Assembly: GCF_003254295.1 (NCBI RefSeq)
Contig: NZ_QKZO01000003.1
Span: 73,973 to 137,972 of the forward strand
Direction of reading: 5' to 3'
Source of the DNA: Rhodobacter capsulatus
Lineage (GTDB): Bacteria; Pseudomonadota; Alphaproteobacteria; Rhodobacterales; Rhodobacteraceae
Length of the DNA stretch: 64,000 nucleotides
Part shown: positions 20,001 to 28,330 of the stretch, in pieces
Layout of the letters: every line of letters starts with the position of its first letter
Position numbering within the stretch: position 1 is the stretch's first letter
Notes under the pieces: model-generated
Databases searched by the model: none
Seen by the model: only the letters and a program-made list of their open reading frames with translations
Told to the model about the DNA's origin: nothing
Made by a program: the position numbers and the translations under genes

Positions 20001-22382
20001 TGGCGGAAGCAGGCGGGCGGCGTCTCCGGCGCCTATCTGCTGGAGGACGGGCGCGAGATGCCGATCGCCCAGCCCCTTGCGGGCACGCTGCCGCATGACA
20101 CGCTCAACGACCGGCTGAGCTGCGCGGGGGAAACGGTGGAATTGTGGCGCGACAGCCCGGTGGTGCAGCGGGGCAACCGGCTTACGGCGCTGGAGGATGC
20201 CGATCGGCTCTGGTGTCAGGACCGGGCCGCCGCAGTGGGCAACGGCGTGACGCTGGCCCCCGGGACTTACGCGGTTTCGGACCTGTCCGCCACGCGGCTC
20301 GATCGCGCCGGGGCGGCCCCCGTCCAACTCGATCCGGCCCGCGGCGCCGCGCTGCGGGACCGCCTCTCGGGCCGCGTCACGGCCGAGGCGGGGCGGCTGC
20401 GCTATGGGCTTGACCCGGAGGGCCGCCCCGACGCCGCGCTTCTGACGCTGGACGACCGATGGCGCGATCTGGCCTGGACGACGGGCAGGCTGGCGCTTGA
20501 TACCCCGCTCGCCCTTGCCGCCGAGGGCGGCGCGCTGCAATTCGTCACCGCCGACGGCGTGGCGGGGGCCGCGACGGGCCGGATCGACCCCGCCACACTG
20601 GTCACCGCCGAGACCGCCGATCCGGCGGTTCTGGCGCGCTGCGCCCCGCGCGCGGTGCGGTTGCGCAACGGCCTTCAGCATGCCGAACCGGCCCGGCCCG
20701 CGGCGCCGCTGTGGCTCTCCTGTGCGGACGGCAGCGCGCTCGAGGGGCGGGCCGACGGCCGCCGCGATCTGGGCGCGCTGGCCCCGGCGGCCCACGAGAC
20801 GGACGATCCGGTGGCGCTGGCCGCGGTCACGGGCGATCTGTCGGCAAGCCGGACCCGGACAAGCGGCACGGTTGCGCTCCGGTTCCGGGGGGAACCGGCG
20901 CGGCTGACGGCGGGACGGTTCGACTTCGACACGTTCCGGGCGATCGCCCTGCCCTTCCCCGACCGGATCGAAACCCTGACCGCCAGCGGCTGGTGGCGGC
21001 TCGACGCAAACGCCCCCGGTCTGGCGGCGACACGGCGCCCGGGGACCGGGTTCGATGCGGCGAAGGTCTCGTTGCTGACGCACGCGCGTTGGCCCGGGGC
21101 CGATGACGCGGGTGCAAGCGCGCTTTGCCTGCGGCAGGCCGACGGCAAGGCGCTGCTGTGGGACGGGGCGCGCGGGCGCCAGGCCGCGGAGACCTGCGAC
21201 GCCGAGCGGGGACAATCCGGTCCCTGGCGGTTGTCGCGCCGCGCCGAGGCCGCCGCTTCGGCCGGACCGGCAGCGGGGGCCGAAGCGGTGGCGCTGAACG
21301 GCCTGCCGCTCACGCGCGCGCTGATCGCCGGAGGGTTCACCGATCTGCGGCTGCGCGGCGCGGCGCAGGGCGATCCGGCCGAAACCTTGCTGATCCCCTC
21401 GGATCTGGGGGTTCTGGCCTACCGCGCGGGGCATCCCGTCGGCAGCTGGCGGCTTGCGCCGGGCGGCGTTCTGCTGCCGACCCGTTCGGGGGACATGGCC
21501 TATGTCGATCGCGACGGCGCCTATCTGCTGGCGGGCGCCGGAGAACGGATCGAGGCCGGGGCGCTGGTCTGCCCGGCCCTGCCGGAGCTGATGGCAAGCC
21601 TGCCCGAGGGGGTGAGCGTGCTGCGCGCGGATCCCGCGGCGCCGGGGATGGTGCGGTTGCGGCTCGACGCGGCAGAGGGTCGGCAGACCGCGCTCATGTT
21701 CTGCGACGACGCCAGCCGCAGGCAGGTCTGGACCGAGCTGAACAGCGTCGCCGATCATCCGCGCAGCCGCGCGATGGGCGCGGAGGCGCCCGACTGGCTT
21801 GCCGTCTCCGTCACGGACAGTCGGCTGCTGTTGCGCTCCGGGCCGCCCGACAGCCGTTTGCGCAGCCCGGAGGAGCGCAGCATCGGCCTGCCGCTCGCCC
21901 CCCTGACCGGAGGCCTGCGCGCCATGCTGACGGTGCCCTCGGCCGGAACCGTGTATCTGGTCACCGCCCGCGCCGTGTGGGAGGTGCCGCTGGGCGCCGC
22001 CATCACCCTGGCCGCGCAGGCGCCGGTGGCCCCGCCCCCGGCCGCGCCCGGCACAACACCTGTCCCGGGCCTCGCGCCCGTCCCCGGCACGGCACCTGTC
22101 CCCGGCGCGGCGCCCCTGACCGTGCCCCCGCAAGTGCCTGCGGCTTCCGTGCCACGGCTTGCCCCGGTCTCCGCCGTCGATGCGGCGGGCGAGCCCGCCT
22201 TCGATGTTCGCGCGGTGCAACGCGCCTTGCGCGACCGGGTCGACCCCGGCCTTGGCGTCGACGGAATCCTCGGGCCGCAGTCCCGGCGCGCGATCGGGCT
22301 ATGGCAAAGCCGAACTCATGCCGATCCGACGGGCTATCTGGGCCCCGATCAGCTGCACCTTCTGCTGGAGCAGGCGCCATGA
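14082..22382 (+). CDS. Giant (2766-residue) single-pass envelope protein with C-terminal peptidoglycan-binding domain
   Basis: A short basic cytosolic N-terminus is followed by one membrane helix (about residues 35-60) and about 2700 residues predicted to be periplasmic. The bulk shows recurring blade-like units (LWxYD, LxxGRLFR and similar, with Trp/Gly/Asp at turns), as in beta-propeller proteins, but no single propeller family can be named by eye. A Pro-rich hinge lies near residue 1350 and another precedes the C-terminus, with VPG repeats. The last ~65 residues match a PG_binding_1 domain (VRAVQRALRD ... GVDGILGPQSRRAIGLWQ), so the protein probably anchors on the cell wall. ATG 14082 has GGGGA upstream. 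It overlaps both neighbours. Coding 8.3 kb uninterrupted argues for selection to keep it. Confidence 0.82.
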   Translation: MSELRELRRLARESEQAAARRALGDIRPRGRLDAGLVALTLGGVTAASLAGYAIASFLAGSSLLDPPLPAEIDDPRILSDYRQPEAPIVDAVARGRALVMGREDGTITVLDTLTRRFDTETLPGQAKGLSGPLSLLSQGCTPAPGAPWQSCAQSSVVHALTATGGLARSTGADWRVLLEDSRFTGADGQPVQQADVQDWIAADDGSGMLVDAGEKGLGLFREADGHWTALPAVPGTGHVLATWRNRYFIGSSAGLFALDSDATGPAQRLDALPGAVLSLDRPGEGGPVALLRHACAEGGTPGCLTLARLGTGKEIRILRSETALFPQLNDSGLHHAVAQAGQLITLGAAGLHLYDPAERRWQELDGRPPTAHFAETEGIRLHAGFPDRFVTLEKGRIVTERKLDDPLRQIIVTAPGVVWGLGRAGRILRLDKEAEATPPRAPGFPAGATFLAAAALGDRLVALGRDGIFVHDIRTRGYAFVAASDYPALPLDAPQLVASAGQLWLVDRQQGEIRTITLSGELPALRAEVTEAAFLGTRLRLAHPDGGGLAVITGQGTVYFLSPPVPGQAGAPSASRVTRLTQQGLPAPIRPVSMAASDASLILATGNALWGYDVKARGWKGPWPGPQGSALRDVALTSDQILALDDRGRLFRGEGQGWQPVIGAPVAAELSGAEVGDAMSDGRTLFLAGNGKVQSYRPQDRSFGQIWTVPGAGGDTSLLSVAGGVPLWRTGNGLFRGAVALMSGAGFEGGWRDADGPVVMARENGRRYLQTPAGCLFRGAAPPEGDLRGVVPLPDGRLIVATSRGAGLYEPQRHRWLQVRGLDLPADAQLRVITGQLVQIGPDHLRSLPLATMSAPDSCQTEAVQLTWRVTLDGIHPTLVEERGEVLFLDPDGALRQWSGGSIQVLAPAPGPGPAMAQVRKAYAVAESFELLTDDALWSYDLRQRLWQKRPFRGQPRSIVQIDRVSGARGPVVSAWDDNGALWVGTLSRDGIAFEPASRPAFPKLPFDPARLRDLAQTPSAYLALSDRQLALFQRGETAPFASYALPAAARGWTLQTLPGGQILLSDGPPERPAAFHVLENQPEGAQPLAKVAWRYDPGTDRAFRFGARGGAAALWRIDAQLALWHCTGKPARHAPDCSRAAPPPLVLDAGDLWGAVTLPAGPGQIVQTARGLIVLDPALRPIRRLDGPRVTREGQLFMQGGTALFWEGKGGALWHLAPEAPQRMLARVDHLHRRDGELLAYSGNSIRLIGAAGSLPPPVPAALAKAPIALAHPGSVEDTFLTADGRAFAARRARFSDPLIRFPADLAALIGLETGPGEQADWLGLTAEGQLIRYGTSRCEIPPPAPPAPPPDFIGPMPHVPPPPPRFAPCESATPLALRLAPGEVLVDALAARGRITVVTDRRRVELDRPGGRILSETALPAPDLTRPEDRNEIARQLRDIDGRSYLNPPDLAGAALRGLVPGRSEPLAPLDTPEPLDKGWVAWDRTGREIVLQQADAAEPLRLPPEQAMPQGVLLPLQPGRGIALAAGAIAWMTGNGLWQDDPRTGMRRVSAQGMAQPLAMYEGAFLDGTAQIDARNGTQGPAAQTVSLQNGAFELTITPRAQRLAATLRVDGQKVDDLDRRGFLHDRRTSVGSAAGGPVYLTPLGLVPAERLDGASAAPIGAQRIANEGGALKLQTPGGWVAPQGGQWAGTPAPFRDRVLARENGRRWQVVKGVIRVTTEDPAQGWRIAGRGLDFEIDQLLGFAATPETAVAVTGAGTFDAARVSELAGVRPPQAPAPGGPLDAMRHAPDLWRVHAATPAGPVIWDRAGARWRAPDATEQGWTSRLVAQLEGIEVGFAATRPRYSIAVQRVGVGPDRLPFDWQRGAAMPFDQVLSLVAEPGADAVLAGTRMGLRLLSPRGPLANRALLVPAAGGIAATRAGRPATDPGRVQIAFEGGGCLEATGPLSQLTSCARPADLSNLLVRDTGFWRWRKQAGGVSGAYLLEDGREMPIAQPLAGTLPHDTLNDRLSCAGETVELWRDSPVVQRGNRLTALEDADRLWCQDRAAAVGNGVTLAPGTYAVSDLSATRLDRAGAAPVQLDPARGAALRDRLSGRVTAEAGRLRYGLDPEGRPDAALLTLDDRWRDLAWTTGRLALDTPLALAAEGGALQFVTADGVAGAATGRIDPATLVTAETADPAVLARCAPRAVRLRNGLQHAEPARPAAPLWLSCADGSALEGRADGRRDLGALAPAAHETDDPVALAAVTGDLSASRTRTSGTVALRFRGEPARLTAGRFDFDTFRAIALPFPDRIETLTASGWWRLDANAPGLAATRRPGTGFDAAKVSLLTHARWPGADDAGASALCLRQADGKALLWDGARGRQAAETCDAERGQSGPWRLSRRAEAAASAGPAAGAEAVALNGLPLTRALIAGGFTDLRLRGAAQGDPAETLLIPSDLGVLAYRAGHPVGSWRLAPGGVLLPTRSGDMAYVDRDGAYLLAGAGERIEAGALVCPALPELMASLPEGVSVLRADPAAPGMVRLRLDAAEGRQTALMFCDDASRRQVWTELNSVADHPRSRAMGAEAPDWLAVSVTDSRLLLRSGPPDSRLRSPEERSIGLPLAPLTGGLRAMLTVPSAGTVYLVTARAVWEVPLGAAITLAAQAPVAPPPAAPGTTPVPGLAPVPGTAPVPGAAPLTVPPQVPAASVPRLAPVSAVDAAGEPAFDVRAVQRALRDRVDPGLGVDGILGPQSRRAIGLWQSRTHADPTGYLGPDQLHLLLEQAP

Positions 22383-24223
22383 CAGACAAAGCCGCAACTG
22401 CATGGCGGATCGAGCTGCCCGCGAAAGGCGATCTCGTGTTTCATCGTGACCAGCCGGTCGAGACCGGCTGGCTGCCTTGGGGCGACGGGTTCAAGCTCCG
22501 CCCGGCGGCGCTTGCGGCCCTTGGTCGCGTGCAGGCCCACCCGCCCTTGGCGGCGCTCATGATCAATGGCGGCACCGCCGAGGTTTCCGCGGCGACCATC
22601 GCGCTGCGCCAGAAGCTGGAGCAGCTCTTGCACGCCACCGGCCCCTTTGCGCGCCCGGCCGCGGCGCCGTTGGACGGATTGCCCGGGCGCGATCTTGCCC
22701 GCGCAATCCCTGAGGCGCGGGAGGCCCGCAAGCCGCGACGGCCCTGGTGGGGCCATCTGCCCGGCAACAAGGGCAGCACCGCCGCACCACCCGCCCTAAC
22801 TGTTCTGAAAGATCCCGATCGGCTCCTCGAAGCGCTTGCACGCTACCGCCGCGAGACCGAGGTTCCCCGCGCCTGCGCCGGTGACACGCGGCTGCGCGGG
22901 CCCGTGACGGCGCTGGGGCGGTTGGAGCTGGCGGGCGGCGCCGAGGTCACGCTGAGGTTCGATCCGGACGGCGGGTTGCATCTCGATTTCCACGAACGCG
23001 GGCCGGAATGCGCGGTGATGCTGCAGCCGGTGACCGATGTCGTCGACCCGAAACCCGGCGCGGCGCAGGTGGTGCGCGCGGCGCCGCCGCTCCCCGACAC
23101 GCGCGCGCCCGCGCTGCGGCGGCTGTTGCTGCAGGCCCGCGCCCTGCAGATCGCCTGTGCCCTGCGCGCGCATTGCCACCCGATGCCGCCGCGTGTCGAG
23201 ATCGGCAGCCGACATGACTGCCTGCCCGAGGAAAGCGTGACCCTTGCGCTGGCCGCCTCGGGCTGGGACCTGGAGCTGCCCGCGCGGCTGCAGGAGCTGG
23301 AGGCGCTGTTCGACAGGAAAGAGGTCGATCCCGATTTCGGCACCTTCTTCGCCGCCGAGGGGATCAGGGTCGCGCTGCGGCGCAGGCCTGCCACGCCCGA
23401 CATTCAGGCGTGCAGGGATATCGAAGCCCCGCTGCCCCGGGAATGGCGTGCCAATCCCTTGCCCGGGCTGCCGCGCTGGACCTATTCGGGCGAGGGCGGC
23501 GCGCCCTCGACCCCCGCTGGCGCCATGCCCTTCGCGCTGGAACCCGCTGATGCGCAACGTTTCCAGGCCGCCGGTTGGACGGCCTCGCAGGCGCCGGGTC
23601 TGGCCGGCCTGCCCGCGACCGAGCGGGAGAGGTTCCTTGACTGGCTTGCCGGTCCGCGTGATCCCCGCGCCCTGCCTGAGCCGCTTGTGCAACGCTATCT
23701 TGAGGGGCTCGAGTTTCGCCTGCTGGCCGATCCGGGCGCGGTGACGGAAATCACCGCCCTTGCCGCCGAGGTTGCGCGTCTGGCCGCCCGGACCGCGCCC
23801 GGCAGCAGGATCGGACAGGCGGCCGCGGATCTGTGGGACTGGCTGGGGGCGACGGGCGCCCGGCCGCTGCGCCCGCTGCTGTCCGAGGGGCCGTGCAGCG
23901 TTCTTGTGCAGACCGGCCGAAGCCTTGCGCTCAACGGCGCGCTGAGCCGGACCGAACTCCGGGCCCTCGCCCCGCAGCTGCTGGCGGCCGCGGAACGACC
24001 GGCCGATCCGGATGCGCTTGCGGATGCGCTTGCGGCCAGATTGCCCGATCCGCTGCGGCTGCGGGCCCCCGATGCGCCGTTGCGCCTGCGCTACGCATCG
24101 CTCTCCGGGGCCTGCGATCGCGCGGAACTGCCAAGGCTGCAAGACGGGAAACCGGTTCCCGACCCAAGGCGGTCCATGCGCCTTTTGCGCCTGGTGCGGG
24201 ACTGCGCGCAAAACGCGCGCTGA
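22379..24223 (+). CDS. Last gene of the AAA+/vWA cluster, unknown function
   Basis: This 614-residue protein has no signal peptide or membrane helix and no motif I recognise. It has several Cys/His residues near residue 260-280 (ARALQIACALRAHCHPMPPR) and a distinctive aromatic/Gly/Pro segment (NPLPGLPRWTYSGEGG) near residue 360. The N-terminal start MTDKAATAWRIELPAKGDLVFH suggests a beta-sandwich opening. Its ATG overlaps the stop of the giant gene (ATGA), so it is made in step with it. It ends 9 nt from the convergent helicase gene, leaving almost no room for a terminator and marking the border between two modules. Confidence 0.7.
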   Translation: MTDKAATAWRIELPAKGDLVFHRDQPVETGWLPWGDGFKLRPAALAALGRVQAHPPLAALMINGGTAEVSAATIALRQKLEQLLHATGPFARPAAAPLDGLPGRDLARAIPEAREARKPRRPWWGHLPGNKGSTAAPPALTVLKDPDRLLEALARYRRETEVPRACAGDTRLRGPVTALGRLELAGGAEVTLRFDPDGGLHLDFHERGPECAVMLQPVTDVVDPKPGAAQVVRAAPPLPDTRAPALRRLLLQARALQIACALRAHCHPMPPRVEIGSRHDCLPEESVTLALAASGWDLELPARLQELEALFDRKEVDPDFGTFFAAEGIRVALRRRPATPDIQACRDIEAPLPREWRANPLPGLPRWTYSGEGGAPSTPAGAMPFALEPADAQRFQAAGWTASQAPGLAGLPATERERFLDWLAGPRDPRALPEPLVQRYLEGLEFRLLADPGAVTEITALAAEVARLAARTAPGSRIGQAAADLWDWLGATGARPLRPLLSEGPCSVLVQTGRSLALNGALSRTELRALAPQLLAAAERPADPDALADALAARLPDPLRLRAPDAPLRLRYASLSGACDRAELPRLQDGKPVPDPRRSMRLLRLVRDCAQNAR

Positions 24224-24232
24224 AAGGGGATT

Positions 24233-27010
24233 TCACCGGCGCATCCGCAAGATATCGTCGAACGCGCACCCCAGCCTTTGTTCTGCCTTCAGCACCACCA
24301 AAGCCGCCGCGCGCGCGTCTTCCGCGGCGTCGTGATGCGCGAAGTCGAGGCCAAGACGGTCCTTCAGATGCGCGAGGCCATGCCCGCCCTTGCCGCGAAA
24401 TTCGGGCCAGGCGCAGCGGGCGATCCGGACGCTGTCCTGCCAGCGCCAGTCCGGTTCCGACACGCCCGCCAAGGCAAGCGCGCCAGAGATCGCCCGCCGA
24501 TCGAAGCCGCTGTGCTGAAAGATCACATGACGGCGCAGCAACGGCTCAAGGAACGCTATGACATCGAGAAATCTTGGTGCCCCACGCACCTTCGCAGGCC
24601 CGATCCCGTGCAATTGCGTGTTGAACGGCGCGAACGGCGCCTCGGGGTCGATATAGCTCGACCAGCTGTCGATCGTCCCGTCAGGACGCACGCAGGCAAG
24701 GCCGATCTGGCAGATGCTGGCGCAATCTCCGTTGGCGGTTTCGACATCAAGCGCCACAAAGCGATATTCCGCGTCCGGCAGCGGCGGAATAGCGCCCGAT
24801 GGTGCGCGGAAGGTCCCGGCTTCGACCGGGGATGACACGAAATCTTCGAGCAACCGGGCACAAAGTCCGGGCAAGGCGTCGGCGTCCAGCCGTGAACTGC
24901 GCGCATCGGTGCGCAGCAGATCCCCGTCAAGATAGGGGTGATAGGGTTCGAACACGAGGTTCGGCCCCGCCGCGAAAAAATCCACCGCCGCCCCCTCGGC
25001 CCAGCGCGCGAGCGTCTTTTCAAGGGGCGGCGCATCGGTGCCGCAGGTGACCTCAAGAAACCCGTCGTGGCGTTCGACCTGATGCCCGACGCCCTGCAAC
25101 GCCAAGGCGAGCGTTGCAGTCCGAACGGTGCCGCATCCTGTCGCCAGAAACCAGTTTCGTGGGCCGATATTCACGATCGCAGACCGCCCGAAACCGGCAG
25201 CATGGTAATGGCTGCGGGCCTCGGACAGCAATTCCGCTGCGGTCCGGTCCATGTAGACCGGGGTCTGATCGCCCGTGTAGATCTCGCGCATCTTTTCGAT
25301 CACCCGGTCGTGGATCAGCCCGGGCTCGCCGCCGAAACGGGGCGGCACACCGCCCTTTGCAGGTTCGACGACGATGATTTTCGCGCCGGTGTCGATGTCC
25401 CGCACGCTCCAGCGACGCCCGGAGAAGATCAGCATCATGCCGGGGGCAAGGATGTTGTCGAGCGGGATCGTCCCGAGGTCGCGGCCCGCAGACATCAGCC
25501 GGTATTCCTCGGGTGTCGGGAAGACGGCGTAAAACCCGTAGTGCGCGACCAGTTTTTCGCCGCGCGGACCAAGCAACAAAAGCCCGTTGGCGGCCTGTTC
25601 GATCAGCCCGACCTCGGCGCGTCCGATCGCCCGCAGGACATCCATGAAGAGCGGCGCCGAGACCTGGCGAAACGGCCCTTCCTTGCACAGCAGCCGATAT
25701 AGCTGTGAAGCCGAGGCGCCGCCCTGCCCCGCGATCACCGAAAGAACCTGATGCACGAGCGTCGAAAGATGCAGCTGATCGGCGCGCGGAGGTTCGCACC
25801 AGCCCGCAAGCAGAAGCTCGATCATCGCCACCGCCCGAACAAGGCCAAGCCGCAGCCGGTCGACAAGCCCGCTTTGCGGTGTCAGCCGCGTCTCGACGGA
25901 ATATTGCCGCAAGATCGCGGGTTGGCCCGCGCGGCGCCCCGAACGCCCGAGCCGCTGACGCAACGCGGCCACGCTGAACGGCGCGCCGATCTGCGCCACG
26001 CAGGTGACATCCCCGATGTCGATGCCCAGTTCGAGCGTCGAGGTGCAGATCGCGGTGGTGGGTTTGCTCCAGTCCTTCAGCCGCGTTTCGACGAAATCGC
26101 GATGCTCGCGCGACAAGGAGGCATGATGGGGATAGAATTCCTGCGGCAGACGCGCCTCTTCGCAGCGCGCACGCAGCCGGTCGGCATAGATTTCAACGGA
26201 TTGCCGCGCCCCCGCGAAGACCAGATTGTCACTGCCGCGCAGATGATCGAAGAGATGCGCGGCAATCGCGTCGGTGGCCGAGGGGCCGCGTTCGTCTTCC
26301 TCACCCGAGAGATAGCCGCGCAGCTGCAAGCGCAATTCTGCCTCGCCCCCCGAGGCCGCGATCAGCGTGACCGTTTCGGGGGCATCGGGGCGCAGATAGC
26401 GCCGCGCAAGGCCCATGTCGCCCAGCGTCGCCGAAAGGCCGATCCGCCGCAGGGACCGGCCCGTGGCCTGTTCCAGCCGGGTCAGAAGCGAGCGCACCTG
26501 CACGCCGCGCTCGCTGTCGAGGATGGAATGGAGTTCATCCAGCACCACGCTGCGCGTGGCACCGAAAAGGCGTGGAATTTCAAGCCCGCGCCGCACGAAC
26601 AGCGCCTCGAGCGATTCCGGCGTGATCAGAAGGATGCCGCGCGGGGCCTTGAGAGCGCGCGCTTTCACCGAGGCCGCGACATCGCCATGCCAGGGCACGA
26701 CGGGCAAACCGCTCTCGGCACAGATGTCTTCAAGCCGTCGCGCCTGATCGGTGATCAAGGCCTTGAGCGGACCGATATAGAGCAGATCAAAGCCCGGTTC
26801 GGCGGCGGGGGCCTCCAGCACCTGCGAGATCAGCGGCAGGAAAGCCGCCTCGGTCTTGCCCCCGGCCGTGGCCGCGGCAAGGATCAGATCGCCCTGCCCG
26901 TCACAAATCGCGCCTATCGCGCGGCTCTGGATGTCGCGCAACTCGCGCCACCCCTGCGCGCGGATCCATTTCTGGACCGGGCGGGCGAGTTTCTCGAAGG
27001 CGCCGCTCAC
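24233..27010 (-). CDS. sngC: SngC-like DEAD/DEAH helicase fused to a DEDDh 3'-5' exonuclease
   Basis: This 925-residue protein combines two nucleic-acid enzymes. The N-terminal superfamily 2 helicase shows motif I AATAGGKTEA (residues 46-55), motif II DELH, a second RecA lobe with SSLELGIDIGDV-type residues, and motif VI LGRSGRRAGQ. The last ~175 residues are a Pol III epsilon-like exonuclease: ALDVETAN (Asp, Glu), QHSGFDRRA (Asp) and HHDAAEDA (His, Asp), a complete DEDDh site. It starts with GTG at 27010, preceded by AAGGGC, 9 nt after the ATPase stop. TerB protein, P-loop ATPase and helicase in this order form the Shango anti-phage system. A lone Lhr-like or BrxHI-like helicase is less likely in this context. 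Confidence 0.85.
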   Translation of the reverse strand: MSGAFEKLARPVQKWIRAQGWRELRDIQSRAIGAICDGQGDLILAAATAGGKTEAAFLPLISQVLEAPAAEPGFDLLYIGPLKALITDQARRLEDICAESGLPVVPWHGDVAASVKARALKAPRGILLITPESLEALFVRRGLEIPRLFGATRSVVLDELHSILDSERGVQVRSLLTRLEQATGRSLRRIGLSATLGDMGLARRYLRPDAPETVTLIAASGGEAELRLQLRGYLSGEEDERGPSATDAIAAHLFDHLRGSDNLVFAGARQSVEIYADRLRARCEEARLPQEFYPHHASLSREHRDFVETRLKDWSKPTTAICTSTLELGIDIGDVTCVAQIGAPFSVAALRQRLGRSGRRAGQPAILRQYSVETRLTPQSGLVDRLRLGLVRAVAMIELLLAGWCEPPRADQLHLSTLVHQVLSVIAGQGGASASQLYRLLCKEGPFRQVSAPLFMDVLRAIGRAEVGLIEQAANGLLLLGPRGEKLVAHYGFYAVFPTPEEYRLMSAGRDLGTIPLDNILAPGMMLIFSGRRWSVRDIDTGAKIIVVEPAKGGVPPRFGGEPGLIHDRVIEKMREIYTGDQTPVYMDRTAAELLSEARSHYHAAGFGRSAIVNIGPRNWFLATGCGTVRTATLALALQGVGHQVERHDGFLEVTCGTDAPPLEKTLARWAEGAAVDFFAAGPNLVFEPYHPYLDGDLLRTDARSSRLDADALPGLCARLLEDFVSSPVEAGTFRAPSGAIPPLPDAEYRFVALDVETANGDCASICQIGLACVRPDGTIDSWSSYIDPEAPFAPFNTQLHGIGPAKVRGAPRFLDVIAFLEPLLRRHVIFQHSGFDRRAISGALALAGVSEPDWRWQDSVRIARCAWPEFRGKGGHGLAHLKDRLGLDFAHHDAAEDARAAALVVLKAEQRLGCAFDDILRMRR

Positions 27011-27019
27011 GCCCTTGCC

Positions 27020-28330
27020 CTAAAGCCGGAAACTGACAAGCTCGTCCTCTCCTTGCGGCGGCGCGGCCCCGGTCGTTTCGTCGACGTCGCTCATGTCATC
27101 GCCCTGATCGGGGTGCAACGCGATGCCGGTGATCAGATCGGACCAGGCGACGCCGGGATTTTGCTGCAGCACGGCCAGAAGGTTGACGAAGGCGGTGACC
27201 GTGTTGCGCGGGGTGCGGAAATAGGCCTCGCCGATGCGGTCCGAACAATGCGCCATGAAGGCTTCAAGCGCGGCATCGGGGAGCATGGCGTCTTCGTGCT
27301 GCATGACCGCGCGGATGTTGTGCAAAAGCACGAACAGATCCTCGGGCGTCAGGCTGGCAAGCCGCATCACCGGCCCGGACAGATCGACCAGCCCGTCGCG
27401 CGCGAAGCTGTTTTCCGCAAGCCGCGATTGCAGCGCCTCGTAGCTGTAAAGGCCGCGCCGGGTGTTCATCAGGAATTCCGGCGTGCCCCCCATCAGGAAC
27501 CCCAGATGTTCGGCGCTGCCTTGCAGCACATCGTTGAGAATGCGCAGGATCTGTTCATAATTGGCGTTGCGCGCCTGCGCCGAGGTCAGCTTGAACAGGT
27601 TCACCATCTCGTCAAGCCCGACGAGCAGCCCCTTGTAGCCCGCCGCGCGCACGAAGGCCGACATCAGCTTGAGATGATCGTAGACGCTTGCATCGTCAAC
27701 GATCGTGCGCACGCCAAGCGCCTTGCGCGCATCGGTGCGGGTGGCGAATTCGGCGCGCAGCCACCGCAGCGCCGCCGACTTCAACTCTTCATCGCCCGCC
27801 TCATGCCCCTCCCAGTAGCGGCGGATGACCTCGGCAAAATCGAAGCCGCCGGTCAATTCCTCGAAATGCGCCAGCCGCGCGCGGATCACCATGCCCGTCG
27901 GCGTATCGGTCTCGTCCGCCTCGCGTTGCGCTTGCGAAACGAAGCGTTCGACGACACTGGCCAGCGCGCCGCCGTCCGACTTTGTCCGCGTCGAAAGATT
28001 GCGCGCCATCTCGGCATAAAGCCCGCGCGCCTGCCCGCCGGAGGCATGCAGACGCCGATCCGGGGCCAGATCGGCATACATCACCACGAGCCCCTTTTCC
28101 AACGCCACCAGCCGGATCAGGTTCATGAAGAACGTCTTGCCCGAGCCATATTCGCCGATCACGAAGCGGATTGCGGCGCCGCCATCGGCGATGCGGTCGA
28201 TATCGCGGACCAGCTCCTCGATTTCGCGCACGCGGCCGACCTGAAGGTGCCGAAGCCCCTGCTTGGGCACGACACCGGCGCGCAAGGCCTGCACGATCGC
28301 ATCGCGCTCACGGGGTTTAAGCGTCGACAT
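27020..28330 (-). CDS. sngB: SngB-like P-loop ATPase (DUF2791/BrxD-like)
   Basis: This 436-residue ATPase has Walker A FVIGEYGSGKT (about 56-66) and Walker B LLVGLDEMVNL near 260. The segments HLQVGRVREIEEL and FRTPRNTVTAFVNLLAVL are typical of the DUF2791/BrxD family found in several anti-phage loci. ATG 28330 is chosen because it begins MSTLKPRERDAIVQALRAG, the usual family start; it overlaps the end of the TerB gene by 14 nt. The helicase follows after 9 nt. In Shango this ATPase is thought to work with the helicase on invading DNA, but its precise reaction is unknown. BREX membership is unlikely because no pglX, pglZ or brxC is present. Confidence 0.85.
   Translation of the reverse strand: MSTLKPRERDAIVQALRAGVVPKQGLRHLQVGRVREIEELVRDIDRIADGGAAIRFVIGEYGSGKTFFMNLIRLVALEKGLVVMYADLAPDRRLHASGGQARGLYAEMARNLSTRTKSDGGALASVVERFVSQAQREADETDTPTGMVIRARLAHFEELTGGFDFAEVIRRYWEGHEAGDEELKSAALRWLRAEFATRTDARKALGVRTIVDDASVYDHLKLMSAFVRAAGYKGLLVGLDEMVNLFKLTSAQARNANYEQILRILNDVLQGSAEHLGFLMGGTPEFLMNTRRGLYSYEALQSRLAENSFARDGLVDLSGPVMRLASLTPEDLFVLLHNIRAVMQHEDAMLPDAALEAFMAHCSDRIGEAYFRTPRNTVTAFVNLLAVLQQNPGVAWSDLITGIALHPDQGDDMSDVDETTGAAPPQGEDELVSFRL

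Noticed and set aside
27020-28330. BREX system, because of the BrxD-like ATPase and helicase
   Set aside because: No PglX methylase, PglZ phosphatase, BrxC or BrxL gene is present, and a TerB protein is the partner, which fits Shango instead.
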